Part shown: positions 16,001-22,881 of the stretch, piece by piece
Numbering within the stretch: the stretch's first letter is position 1
How the letters are laid out: each line of letters starts with the position of its first letter
From: an uncultured Lachnobacterium sp.
GTDB taxonomy: Bacteria; Bacillota; Clostridia; Lachnospirales; Lachnospiraceae
Length of the DNA stretch: 29,389 nucleotides
Direction of reading: 5' to 3'
Assembly: GCA_937889225.1 (NCBI GenBank)
Contig: CALAST010000072.1
Location: forward strand, 1-29,389
Notes under the pieces: model-generated
Told to the model about the DNA's origin: nothing
Database searches by the model: none
Seen by the model: only the letters and a program-made list of their open reading frames with translations
Program-made: the position numbers and the translations under genes

Positions 16001-16592
16001 ATTAGGTGCAGAACAAAGTGGTCATATGGAAGCAGTCGGATATGATTTATATTGTAAGATGCTGCACGAAGCGGTAAAAGAAGCGAAAGGCGATGTGGTA
16101 GAAGATAAATTTGAAACAACGATTGATATTATCACAAATGCCTTTATTCCGAATGCATATATTGCCAATGAAGTGCAAAAACTGGATATTTATAAGCGAA
16201 TAGCAGGCGTGGAAACACAAGAAGAAGTAGAAGAAATGTTGGAAGAATTGATTGACCGTTTCGGTGAACCACCAAAATCCGTGCAGAATCTTCTAATGAT
16301 AGCCCGCCAAAAATCCAAAGCCCATGAGTTGTATATCAAAGATGTTGTACAAAAAGGGCAGGAACTGCGTTTGACAATGTACGAAAAAGCCAAAATCCAT
16401 GCAGAACGTATTCCGGATGTTGTAAAATCATGTGAGCCATTTCTTACCTTTGTGGCAGATGCAAAAAATCCGTGTTTTGTGTATCGTTTAAATGCAAACT
16501 CGAAAGAGAAAGGAAAAGATGTGTTGGAAGTATTAAAAATGCTTTTGGAAAAAATGGAGTATTTAGTTGAATCAATAAATAAGATGGAATAG
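13047..16592 (+). CDS. mfd: Transcription-repair coupling factor Mfd
   Basis: 1181 residues, full length for Mfd. The start is GTG, five bases after AGGAGG. Mfd pushes stalled RNA polymerase off DNA lesions and recruits UvrA. The N-terminal UvrB-like part includes GQFALRGGILDIYPLTEENP (~172-191). An RNA-polymerase-interacting CarD-like domain lies around 495-555 (IGDYVVHENHGLGIYRGIEK). The RecG-like translocase has Walker A GDVGYGKT (655-662), the box IIDEEQRFG with D756-E757-E758-Q759, LTATPIPRTL, and late helicase motifs such as STTIIETGLDI and QLRGRVGRS. A C-terminal TRCF domain closes the protein. No frameshift or lost motif was seen. Confidence 0.98.
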   Translation: MRAFVKPLEDLSGFSDMLTTMEKENGLISVTGCIDAQKPHMIYALGREKKNRMIVTFNEQRAKELYEEYLFFDKTVVYYPAKDILFYQSDIRGSVLTAERMKALKAIHEQTSVTVITTFDALMNTQAPPQRVWNNVLNFTEGDVISLEEITSRLIQMGYEKEHQVETMGQFALRGGILDIYPLTEENPVRIELWDDEIDTIRTFDTESQKSIENVESIVVYPACELVLDEAEKQAGIARMLKEAEKTSEKLRKEMKTEEAYRMLSTAKEKAEEWGELSIYAGMDAYLSYFCEEKKSLLDYVIPDETALFFDELSRCVERGKQTEIEFSESMKHRLEKGYILPGQMKELFTQKEIMAKCQKFSAVSVNALDAKTHGLKTNGTYGIHVKSVNAYNNSFELLVKDLNNYKRNKYKVILLSGSKTRAKRLAEDLLLEGLNSFYTEDYDHELLPGQIMVCYGKVHRGYEYPILQFAVITETDIFGQEKKKKKKRHHNYEGEKIQSFTDLSIGDYVVHENHGLGIYRGIEKIEVDKKVKDYIKIEYAGTSTLYILATQLELIQKYAGKDAKAPKLNRLGGKEWAKTKSKVRGAVKEIAADLVKLYALREKKNGFVYGPDTVWQREFEELFPFEETYDQEMAIEDTKRDMESTKIMDRLICGDVGYGKTEIAIRAAFKAVQEGKQVAYLVPTTILAQQIYNTFSQRMMEFPVRVDLMCRFRTPADQKKTVEGLKKGQVDIVVGTHRILSKDVEFKDLGLLIIDEEQRFGVAHKEKLKQLKTNVDVLTLTATPIPRTLHMSLIGIRDMSVLEEPPMDRLPIQTYVMEYNEEMVREAINRELARDGQVFYVYNKVKDIDEITDKIQALVPDANVAYAHGQMKERELEKIMYSFINGEIDILVSTTIIETGLDISNVNTMIIHDADNMGLSQLYQLRGRVGRSNRTAYAFLMYRRNKMLKEVAEKRLAAMKEYSELGSGFKIAMRDLEIRGAGNLLGAEQSGHMEAVGYDLYCKMLHEAVKEAKGDVVEDKFETTIDIITNAFIPNAYIANEVQKLDIYKRIAGVETQEEVEEMLEELIDRFGEPPKSVQNLLMIARQKSKAHELYIKDVVQKGQELRLTMYEKAKIHAERIPDVVKSCEPFLTFVADAKNPCFVYRLNANSKEKGKDVLEVLKMLLEKMEYLVESINKME

Positions 16593-16604
16593 AAGCATAG
16601 TGTT

Positions 16605-16691
16605 GTTACTTTTCACACCTTATTCAAATAAGGTGCAAAAAGTAACGGGCGGTACCCATATTCCAATCGCTTTTAGCGAAATGGGTACCGC
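16605..16691 (+). other. Two large hairpins after mfd, possible terminator region
   Basis: First hairpin: GTTACTTTT/AAAAGTAAC outside (16605-16613 and 16638-16646) and CACCTTA/TAAGGTG inside. Second hairpin: GCGGTACCCAT (16649-16659) and ATGGGTACCGC (16681-16691), a perfect 11-pair stem with a smaller CGCT/AGCG stem in its loop. A loosely T-rich stretch (TTTGGCTTGCTTT) follows the second. This probably stops mfd transcription, but it lacks a clean T tract. Confidence 0.6.
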
Positions 16692-16715
16692 TTTGGCTTG
16701 CTTTACGCATTCTTT

Positions 16716-16744
16716 CCACACCAATCAGCAAGTGATTGGCGTGG
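16716..16744 (+). repeat. REP-like hairpin, copy C
   Basis: CCAC plus CCAATCA pair with TGATTGG plus GTGG around a GCAAG loop, with one A-C mismatch. The loop is identical to copy A read on the other strand and differs by one base from copy B (GTAAG). CTGTACAGTAACA follows shortly after and resembles the GTGAACAGTAACA near copy A. Confidence 0.6.
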
Positions 16745-16797
16745 CTCTGTACAGTAACATAGTGTGACTGTATACTGAGAAAACAGTAAGAAAGTTC

Positions 16798-16826
16798 TTG
16801 ATACTTTCGAAAAAAAGCTCTATAAT
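16798..16826 (+). promoter_or_regulatory. Promoter of the PrsA-like gene
   Basis: TTGATA (16798-16803), 17 bases, TATAAT (16821-16826). This is a strong sigma-A type match, about 40 bases before the start codon at 16869, so the lipoprotein gene does not depend on mfd transcription. Confidence 0.8.
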
Positions 16827-16868
16827 GAACAGGATAAAATAGAACCTATGCGTTTTTTAGGAGGAAAT

Positions 16869-17945
16869 ATGAAATTAAAAAAATTAGCAGCTCTTGTACT
16901 TGCAGGAGCACTTTGCATATCTGCATTTACAGGATGCGGAATGGATGCGAATAAAACAGTCGCGACTTTAGGTGAGGAAAATGTTTCCGTAGGCATTGCA
17001 AATTTTTTCTGTAAATATCAGAAAGCCATGATGGATGACATGTATTTAGGATACTTTGGAGAAAATATGTGGTCCACAGACCTTTACGGAACAGGAAGCA
17101 CCATGGAAGAAGATGTAAAAGATTCGGTTATGACATCCCTTCATGAAATGTATACATTAAAAGCTCATATGGCAGATTATAATGTAGAATTGACAAAAGA
17201 AGAACAGCAAAAAATAAAAGATGCAGCAGCTGCATTTATGGCAGCAAATACAAAAGAAGCATTGGAAGAAATGAGTGCAACAGAAGAAATTGTGGAAGAG
17301 CTGCTTTCTTTATACACCATTCAAAGGAAAATGTATGAATCCATGATTGTAGATGCCGATACGGAAGTAAGTGATGAAGAAGCAAATATGAGAGGCTATA
17401 CACTTGTTTCTGTAGGCATTGCAGGAGAATACGATGATGCAGGTGCATATACAGCATATACAGAAGATGAAGTTGCCGCTATCAAAGAAGACGTAAAAAA
17501 AGCAAAACTTGCATTGATTGACAAAGATTTGGAAACAGTTGCAAAAGAATATGACTATGATATTCAAACCGGTGCATATGCAAAAGAAGATGCAACATTT
17601 GATGTAGAATTATTAGCAGCAATGGATGCACTTGAAGCAGGTCAAACTTCGGATGTGATTGAAACAGACGATACACTTTATATTGTGAGAATTGATTCTG
17701 AATGCGATGAAAAAGCAACAGAAGAAAACCGTCTTTCCATTATTGCAGAACGGGAATATGCATTTTACGAGGACATTGTTGCAGAATGGCAAAAAGAAGA
17801 TGGATGGAAAGTGGATGAAGGCGTTTTAGATACCATTGACTTCCATCATATTTTAACACAGCAGGCAGAAACACAAAAAGATGCTACAGAGACACAGAAA
17901 GATACACAAGGGACAGAAGAAGTAGAAACAACGGAAAATAAGTAA
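16869..17945 (+). CDS. PrsA/SurA-like lipoprotein, peptidyl-prolyl isomerase-type foldase
   Basis: 358 residues from the ATG at 16869 (TAGGAGG upstream). The N terminus MKLKKLAALVLAGALCISAF is a signal peptide ending in a lipobox-like FTGC with Cys23, so the protein should be anchored to the outer face of the membrane. Residues ~30-160 are acidic and helical, as in the N-terminal chaperone part of PrsA/SurA. Residues ~175-290 carry a weak parvulin-like pattern (EDLETVAKEYD-type helix, MDALEAGQTSDVIETDDTLY, YIVRID). The tail is rich in Thr, Gln and Glu (ETQKDATETQKDTQG). The parvulin core is degenerate, so isomerase activity is uncertain; a chaperone role is more likely. It follows mfd but has its own promoter. 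Confidence 0.75.
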   Translation: MKLKKLAALVLAGALCISAFTGCGMDANKTVATLGEENVSVGIANFFCKYQKAMMDDMYLGYFGENMWSTDLYGTGSTMEEDVKDSVMTSLHEMYTLKAHMADYNVELTKEEQQKIKDAAAAFMAANTKEALEEMSATEEIVEELLSLYTIQRKMYESMIVDADTEVSDEEANMRGYTLVSVGIAGEYDDAGAYTAYTEDEVAAIKEDVKKAKLALIDKDLETVAKEYDYDIQTGAYAKEDATFDVELLAAMDALEAGQTSDVIETDDTLYIVRIDSECDEKATEENRLSIIAEREYAFYEDIVAEWQKEDGWKVDEGVLDTIDFHHILTQQAETQKDATETQKDTQGTEEVETTENK

Positions 17946-17953
17946 GCGTTACT

Positions 17954-17975
17954 TGCCACAAAAACAGTTGTGGCA
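17954..17975 (+). terminator. Hairpin after the PrsA-like gene
   Basis: TGCCACAA (17954-17961) and TTGTGGCA (17968-17975) form a perfect 8-pair stem with an AAACAG loop, eight bases after the stop codon. No T tract follows, so termination is uncertain; it may only protect the mRNA end. Confidence 0.45.
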
Positions 17976-18084
17976 TGGCGTGAATGATGCAGGAGAAAAG
18001 CAAAAAATGTCTCAGAGAAAACTTAAAAGTTGTGAATAACAAATGAGAAAATATCGAATAGTATAATAGAGAGAAGATATTTTC

Positions 18085-18114
18085 TTGACAAAAGTTTGTG
18101 GAGACGTATATAAT
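18085..18114 (+). promoter_or_regulatory. Promoter of murA
   Basis: A consensus TTGACA (18085-18090), an 18-base spacer and TATAAT (18109-18114) lie about 45 bases before the murA start. Another TATAAT at 18062-18067 has no good -35 and is probably incidental. Confidence 0.8.
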
Positions 18115-18160
18115 AACGTGTTTGTATTTATAGTCAGGACATAATTTGTTGAGGTGAAAG

Positions 18161-19453
18161 ATGGAACAATATGTAATCAAAGGTGGCAATCCGTTATATG
18201 GGGAAGTGGAAATTGGTGGTGCAAAGAACGCAGCACTTGCTATTTTAGCAGCCGCAATTATGACAGATGAGACAGTTACAATCGATAACCTGCCAAATGT
18301 TCGAGATATCAATGTACTTTTACAGGCGATGGAAGAAATTGGTGCTAGAATAGAACGAGTAGATGCACATAAGGTGAAAATCAATGGTTCGTTTATTCGC
18401 GATGTAAAAGTAGATAATGAATTTATACGCAGGATACGTGCATCCTATTACTTAATTGGTGCATTGCTTGGTAAATATAAAAAGGCAGAAGTAGCACTTC
18501 CGGGAGGATGTGATATTGGAAGCCGTCCGATTGACCTTCATATCAAGGGATTTCGTGCAATGGGAGTTTCTGTGGAAATTGCACATGGCTCTATCCATGC
18601 TGAAACAAACCATTTGAAAGGAACGCATATTTATCTGGACAAAGTATCCGTAGGTGCGACCATCAATGTTATGATGGCGGCAACAATGGCAGAAGGCAAG
18701 ACTGTTATCGAAAATGCAGCAAAAGAACCGCACGTTGTAGACGTTGCAAACTTTTTAAACAGCATGGGTGCAAACATCCGTGGGGCAGGTACTGATGTGA
18801 TTCGAATTGTCGGTGTGGAAAAACTGCATAAAACGGAATATTCTATTATTCCGGACCAGATTGAAGCAGGTACGTTTATGTTTGCGGCGGCCGCAGCAGG
18901 TGGAGATGTATTGGTAAGAAATGTCATTCCAAAACATTTGGAAGCAACCACTGCAAAACTTTTGGAAGCAGGATGTATGGTAGAAGAATTTGACGATGCA
19001 GTTCGAGTAATTTCTGATGGAAGATTGCAACGTACACAGGTAACGACACTTCCATATCCGGGATTCCCAACCGATATGCAGCCACAGATGGCAGTTATTT
19101 TAGGTATTGCAGAAGGCACAAGTACCGTAACGGAAAGCATATTTGAAAATCGTTTCAAATATGTGGATGAGCTTACAAGAATGGGTGCAAATATCAAAGT
19201 AGAAAGCAATATTGCAATTATTAGCGGTGTAGAAAGATATACCGGTGCAAGAGTAAATGCTCCGGACCTTCGAGCAGGAGCAGCACTTGTCATTGCAGGT
19301 CTTACAGCAGAAGGTATTACCATTGTAGATGATATTCATTATATTCAAAGAGGCTACGAACGTTTCTCAGAAAAGCTCAGAGAGCTTGGAGCTGAGATTG
19401 AAAAAGTAACTTGTGAAAAAGAACTTCAGAAATTTATTCTGAAAGTATCATAA
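18161..19453 (+). CDS. murA: UDP-N-acetylglucosamine 1-carboxyvinyltransferase
   Basis: 430 residues. It transfers enolpyruvate from PEP to UDP-GlcNAc, the committed step of peptidoglycan synthesis and the fosfomycin target. The active-site loop is LPGGCDIGSRPIDLHIKG with the catalytic Cys at 117, so the common Cys-to-Asp fosfomycin-resistant form is not present. GGAKNAALAI (19-28) holds the conserved Lys22 and Asn23. RIRASYYLIGALL, SIIPDQIEAGTFMFAAA and PYPGFPTDMQPQ are also family signatures. The ribosome site is GAGGTG. It stands alone behind its own promoter. Firmicutes often have two MurA copies; I cannot tell which this is. Confidence 0.97.
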   Translation: MEQYVIKGGNPLYGEVEIGGAKNAALAILAAAIMTDETVTIDNLPNVRDINVLLQAMEEIGARIERVDAHKVKINGSFIRDVKVDNEFIRRIRASYYLIGALLGKYKKAEVALPGGCDIGSRPIDLHIKGFRAMGVSVEIAHGSIHAETNHLKGTHIYLDKVSVGATINVMMAATMAEGKTVIENAAKEPHVVDVANFLNSMGANIRGAGTDVIRIVGVEKLHKTEYSIIPDQIEAGTFMFAAAAAGGDVLVRNVIPKHLEATTAKLLEAGCMVEEFDDAVRVISDGRLQRTQVTTLPYPGFPTDMQPQMAVILGIAEGTSTVTESIFENRFKYVDELTRMGANIKVESNIAIISGVERYTGARVNAPDLRAGAALVIAGLTAEGITIVDDIHYIQRGYERFSEKLRELGAEIEKVTCEKELQKFILKVS

Positions 19454-19458
19454 AACAG

Positions 19459-19487
19459 TTGACAGCGTATAAGAACTGTTGTATAGT
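19459..19487 (+). promoter_or_regulatory. Promoter of the SAM riboswitch-metK unit
   Basis: TTGACA (19459-19464), exactly 17 bases, TATAGT (19482-19487). This near-consensus promoter begins six bases after the murA stop codon and would start the leader near 19494. Confidence 0.85.
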
Positions 19488-19523
19488 ACGTTGTGAAAAA
19501 ACGAATCAAATTAAATAAATTTT

Positions 19524-19621
19524 CTCTTATTCAGAGTGATGGAGATACATAGGATCTGTGAAGTCACGGCAACCCCTTTATGGAAGGTGCCCACCTGAGC
19601 GAATAATCGAACAATAAGAGG
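19524..19621 (+). ncRNA. SAM-I (S-box) riboswitch aptamer
   Basis: The closing helix P1 is CTCTTATT (19524-19531) with AATAAGAG (19613-19620). Inside are the S-box core elements in order: CAGAGTGATGGAG, a P2 hairpin region, GAAGTCACGGCAACC and GGTGCCCACCTGAGCGAA, as in SAM-I aptamers. It is followed by a terminator hairpin and then metK, which makes SAM. Inference: SAM binding stabilises P1 and lets the terminator form, shutting off metK. The 3' P1 strand (ATAAG) can pair with CTTAT in the terminator left arm, consistent with a transcriptional OFF switch. Confidence 0.92.
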
Positions 19622-19643
19622 ATGAAAGAATCAAAAGATTATG

Positions 19644-19676
19644 AGTCCGCTTATGTTAGGTAAGCGGACTTTTTTA
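19644..19676 (+). terminator. Riboswitch-controlled terminator before metK
   Basis: AGTCCGCTTA (19644-19653) and TAAGCGGACT (19661-19670) form a perfect 10-pair stem with a seven-base loop, followed by TTTTTT. It lies between the SAM-I aptamer and the metK ribosome site and forms the expression platform. Confidence 0.9.
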
Positions 19677-19714
19677 TTCTACCAATATAATAAAAAATTT
19701 AGGAGGAACAGAAC

Positions 19715-20899
19715 ATGGAAAAATTATTATTTACATCAGAATCAGTTACCGAAGGACATCCGGATAAAGTATGTGATGCGATTTCCGATGCCGTATTAGA
19801 TGCTTGCTTAGAACAAGACCCAATGAGCCGTGTTGCTTGTGAAACAGCCGCTTGTACAGGCTTTGTTTTAGTAACAGGTGAAATTACAACAAAAGCACAG
19901 ATTGACATTCCAACTATCGTAAGAAATACCGTAAATGAAATCGGTTATAACGATGCAAAGACAGGCTTTGATGGAAATACTTGTGCTGTTATGGTAGCAT
20001 TAGACCAGCAGTCCGCAGATATCGCAATGGGTGTAGACAAGTCTTTAGAAGCAAAAAAAGGCGATATCAAGGACGAACTTGATACCGGTGCAGGAGACCA
20101 GGGTATGATGTTTGGATATGCTTCTGACGAAACAGAAGAACTTATGCCATATCCAATCGCACTTGCACATAAATTAGTACTTCAGCTTACAAAAGTAAGA
20201 AAAGACGGTACATTAACTTATCTTCGTCCGGACGGAAAATCACAGGTTTCCGTAGAATACGATGAAGAAGGAAATCCAAAGAGACTCGAAGCAGTTGTAT
20301 TATCCACACAGCACGATGAAGATGTAACACAGGAACAGATTCATGCAGATATTAAAAAATATGTATTTGATGAAGTGCTTCCACAGGAAATGATTGATAG
20401 TGAAACGAAATTCTTTATCAACCCAACAGGACGTTTCGTAATCGGTGGACCACACGGCGATGCAGGACTTACAGGACGTAAAATTATCGTAGATACTTAC
20501 GGTGGAATGGCTCGTCACGGTGGCGGTGCATTTTCAGGAAAAGACTGTACAAAAGTAGACCGTTCCGCAGCTTACGCAGCAAGATATGTAGCAAAGAATA
20601 TTGTAGCAGCAGGACTTGCAAAGAAATGTGAAATTCAGCTTTCTTATGCAATCGGTGTAGCACAGCCAACATCTATTATGGTAGACACATTTGGAACAGG
20701 AAAACTTTCCAATGAAGCACTTGTAGAAATGGTGCGTAAAGAATTTGACCTTCGTCCGGCAGCGATTATCAAGATGTTAGATTTAAGAAGACCAATTTAC
20801 AAACCAACTGCTGCATATGGTCATTTCGGAAGAAATGATTTAAATCTTCCATGGGAAAAGACAGATAAGGCAGAAGCATTGAAAGCGTATATGGCATAA
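19715..20899 (+). CDS. metK: S-adenosylmethionine synthase
   Basis: 394 residues, normal length. It makes SAM from methionine and ATP in the cytoplasm. The N terminus LLFTSESVTEGHPDKVCDAI contains the ATP-binding His-Pro-Asp-Lys. GAGDQGMMFGYA (~128-139), the FVIGGPHGDAGLTGRKI segment and the GGGAFSGKD loop (~269-277) are the family signatures, and DVTKVDRSAAY-type residues follow (KDCTKVDRSAAYAARYVAKN). The TTTAGGAGG site precedes the ATG. Regulation by the upstream SAM-I riboswitch is expected. The DUF6440-like gene follows after 36 bases and is probably co-transcribed. Confidence 0.98.
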   Translation: MEKLLFTSESVTEGHPDKVCDAISDAVLDACLEQDPMSRVACETAACTGFVLVTGEITTKAQIDIPTIVRNTVNEIGYNDAKTGFDGNTCAVMVALDQQSADIAMGVDKSLEAKKGDIKDELDTGAGDQGMMFGYASDETEELMPYPIALAHKLVLQLTKVRKDGTLTYLRPDGKSQVSVEYDEEGNPKRLEAVVLSTQHDEDVTQEQIHADIKKYVFDEVLPQEMIDSETKFFINPTGRFVIGGPHGDAGLTGRKIIVDTYGGMARHGGGAFSGKDCTKVDRSAAYAARYVAKNIVAAGLAKKCEIQLSYAIGVAQPTSIMVDTFGTGKLSNEALVEMVRKEFDLRPAAIIKMLDLRRPIYKPTAAYGHFGRNDLNLPWEKTDKAEALKAYMA

Positions 20900-20935
20900 A
20901 TAAACAACTTTGAACTTATGAAGGAGAACCACGAT

Positions 20936-21124
20936 ATGGCAGAATATACAGACAGATTTGTTATTGTTCATAAAGAAGGTCACCAGCTCAAAGATGAGGG
21001 GTTCAGACAATTACTTGTTGATAAGGAAACGGGAGTTACTTATTTACTGTGGAAAGCAGGATATGGTTCAGCCATCACACCTTTGCTTGATGCAGAAGGA
21101 AAACCTATCATCACCAAGTTGTAA
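20936..21124 (+). CDS. Small DUF6440-like protein, function unknown
   Basis: 62 residues from the ATG at 20936. I chose this start because AGGAG (20922-20926) lies nine bases upstream; an in-frame ATG at 20918 precedes that site. The protein reads MAEYTDRFVIVHKEG at the start and has VDKETGVTYLLWKAGYGSAI followed by TPLLDAEGKPI, the pattern I associate with the DUF6440 family of short Firmicute proteins. There is no signal peptide or membrane segment. It follows metK by 36 bases without a promoter in between and ends at a terminator, so it likely shares the SAM-regulated transcript. No function can be assigned. Confidence 0.75.
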   Translation: MAEYTDRFVIVHKEGHQLKDEGFRQLLVDKETGVTYLLWKAGYGSAITPLLDAEGKPIITKL

Positions 21125-21158
21125 AATAAATTAATATTGTCGAAGTATTTCGTAAATA

Positions 21159-21199
21159 AAAAAGGAAGTGTTGTAAAAGTAGATTGCCACTTCCTTTTT
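21159..21199 (+). terminator. Terminator of the metK unit
   Basis: AAAAAGGAAGTG (21159-21170) pairs over 12 positions with CACTTCCTTTTT (21188-21199), around a 17-base loop. The right arm ends in the T run. It closes metK and the small gene after it. Confidence 0.85.
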
Positions 21200-21290
21200 G
21201 TACGTTTCGAGTTCGCATTTTGGTCATATAGGTTTATGAAAATTTTATAATCTTACAAAAGAATTATGATATTTTTTCTCCAAAACATGG

Positions 21291-21296
21291 TATAAT
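21291..21296 (+). promoter_or_regulatory. -10 box of the two-component operon promoter
   Basis: TATAAT preceded by TGG gives an extended -10 (TGGTATAAT). The -35 region (T-rich, around 21268-21275) is poor. The predicted start near 21303 lies 85 bases before the kinase start codon. Confidence 0.6.
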
Positions 21297-21298
21297 GT

Positions 21299-21342
21299 GA
21301 ACACTTAGTGAATACGAGCGAAGCGAAGTATGAACTTAGTGA
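21299..21342 (+). repeat. Direct repeat in the leader of the two-component operon
   Basis: GAACACTTAGTGAA (21299-21312) and GAACTTAGTGA (21332-21342) repeat with a 33-base period just after the -10 box. CACTTAGTG is itself palindromic. An ATAC/GTAT mini-stem around GAGCGAAGCGAA lies between them. It could be an operator or an RNA structure; no regulator is known. Confidence 0.4.
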
Positions 21343-21387
21343 GAACATATGCCCTTGTGGCGTAATGAGTGCAAGGAGAAAGATAAA

Positions 21388-22881
21388 ATGAAGATTAAAT
21401 CCAAACTGATAATTTCTTTTTGTATTATATTGTTTGTGCCAATTGTGTTGGCATGCCTGTTAGCATGGAGTTTTTTGAATGTTCAAGTAAAGTTGATAGA
21501 ACAAAATTATGGAATAAAAGATGCAGATATTTACAGTATTACTAATATGGTGCAGTTATTAAATCGTTACACGATAGAAGATTTTCAGGAAATTATTGAT
21601 GTGGCGGAACGAGCACCGGGAAACTTGGAAAACATTGCATATCTAAAAGAGATTAATAAAGAACTTGAGAATAAACATTCTTATCTGGTAGTGCGTAAAG
21701 GAAACCATATTCTTTATAATGGAGGAGAGGATAATATACATATTATTCAATCTTTGCCCGAATTTGAAGTAGAAAACCGAGAAGCTAGCGAAGGGACATA
21801 CATTGATAGTGAAGATGAAATCATTGTCAAGCATGTGGATTTTGTATTTCCTGATAACGTGATAGGAAGTGCTTTTATCATAACCTCTACCAATGAAATG
21901 GTTCCGGAAGTAAAGACATTGGCAGTAGACATTGTGATTTCGGTTCTTTTGATTTTGATTTTGACAGCAAGCATGTTGTTAATTTGGATTTATCAAAGTA
22001 TGATTACCCCTCTCAAAAAGATTCAAGTAGCAGCCGATAATATCAAGGAGGGAAATCTGGACTTTAAGTTGGAAGTAGACCCGGATATTGGGGATGAAAT
22101 CAATGAGCTTTGCGTAAGTTTTGAAGATATGCGAAGACGGCTGAAAGAAAATACGGAAGAAAAAATGAAAACGGAATCCGAAAACAAAGCACTTATCAGT
22201 AATATTGCCCATGACTTAAAAACGCCGATTACCGCAGTTAAGGGATATGCAGAAGGTATTTTGGATGGTGTGGCAAATACACCGGAAAAGATAGACAAGT
22301 ACGTGCGTATTATTTATAGCAAAGCAAATGAAATGGATACACTCATCAATGAGCTTACATTATATTCCAAAATTGATACAAATCGAATTCCTTATAACTT
22401 TGCTAAGATTAACGTAGCAGAATACTTTGGAGATTGTATCGAGGAAGTGGGAATTGATTTGGAGAGCCGCAATATTGGACTTGCGTACTATAATTATACA
22501 GAAGATGATACGTTAATTATTGCAGACCCCGAACAGCTTCGCAGAGTCGTTAATAATATTGTGGGAAATTCCGCAAAATATATGAATAAGTCCAAAGGAT
22601 TTATTAATATTCGTATCAAAGACGTAGGTGATTTTATTCAGTTCGAAATCGAAGATAACGGGCAGGGAATTCCACAGAAAGATTTGCCATATATTTTTGA
22701 CCGTTTTTATAGGGCGGATGCATCCAGAAATTCTGCGACAGGTGGAAGCGGCATTGGTTTATCGATTGTAAAGAAAATTGTGGAAGACCACGGAGGAAAA
22801 ATCTGGGCAACCAGTAAGGAAGATACAGGAACAATTATGTATTTTGTAATACGAAAATATCAGGAGGTAATAAATGAGTAA
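21388..22881 (+). CDS. Membrane sensor histidine kinase
   Basis: 497 residues from the ATG at 21388 (AAGGAG upstream; an in-frame ATG at 21349 has no ribosome site). Order: transmembrane segment 1 (~7-29), an extracellular domain of about 145 residues without a recognised fold, transmembrane segment 2 (~176-202), a HAMP linker (~203-255), a HisKA domain with NIAHDLKTPITAVKGYAEGI and phospho-acceptor His275, and an HATPase domain with an N box (RRVVNNIVGNSAKY), a G1 box (EIEDNGQGIP), an F box (YIFDRFYRA) and a G2 box (GGSGIGLSIVKKIV). All catalytic boxes are present. It overlaps its response regulator gene by 8 bases, so the two are a cognate pair. The signal is unknown. Confidence 0.93.
   Translation: MKIKSKLIISFCIILFVPIVLACLLAWSFLNVQVKLIEQNYGIKDADIYSITNMVQLLNRYTIEDFQEIIDVAERAPGNLENIAYLKEINKELENKHSYLVVRKGNHILYNGGEDNIHIIQSLPEFEVENREASEGTYIDSEDEIIVKHVDFVFPDNVIGSAFIITSTNEMVPEVKTLAVDIVISVLLILILTASMLLIWIYQSMITPLKKIQVAADNIKEGNLDFKLEVDPDIGDEINELCVSFEDMRRRLKENTEEKMKTESENKALISNIAHDLKTPITAVKGYAEGILDGVANTPEKIDKYVRIIYSKANEMDTLINELTLYSKIDTNRIPYNFAKINVAEYFGDCIEEVGIDLESRNIGLAYYNYTEDDTLIIADPEQLRRVVNNIVGNSAKYMNKSKGFINIRIKDVGDFIQFEIEDNGQGIPQKDLPYIFDRFYRADASRNSATGGSGIGLSIVKKIVEDHGGKIWATSKEDTGTIMYFVIRKYQEVINE

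Noticed and set aside
18631..19323. 230-residue ORF on the minus strand inside murA
   Set aside because: murA is intact with its catalytic motifs on the plus strand. The antisense frame has low-complexity composition and no ribosome site.
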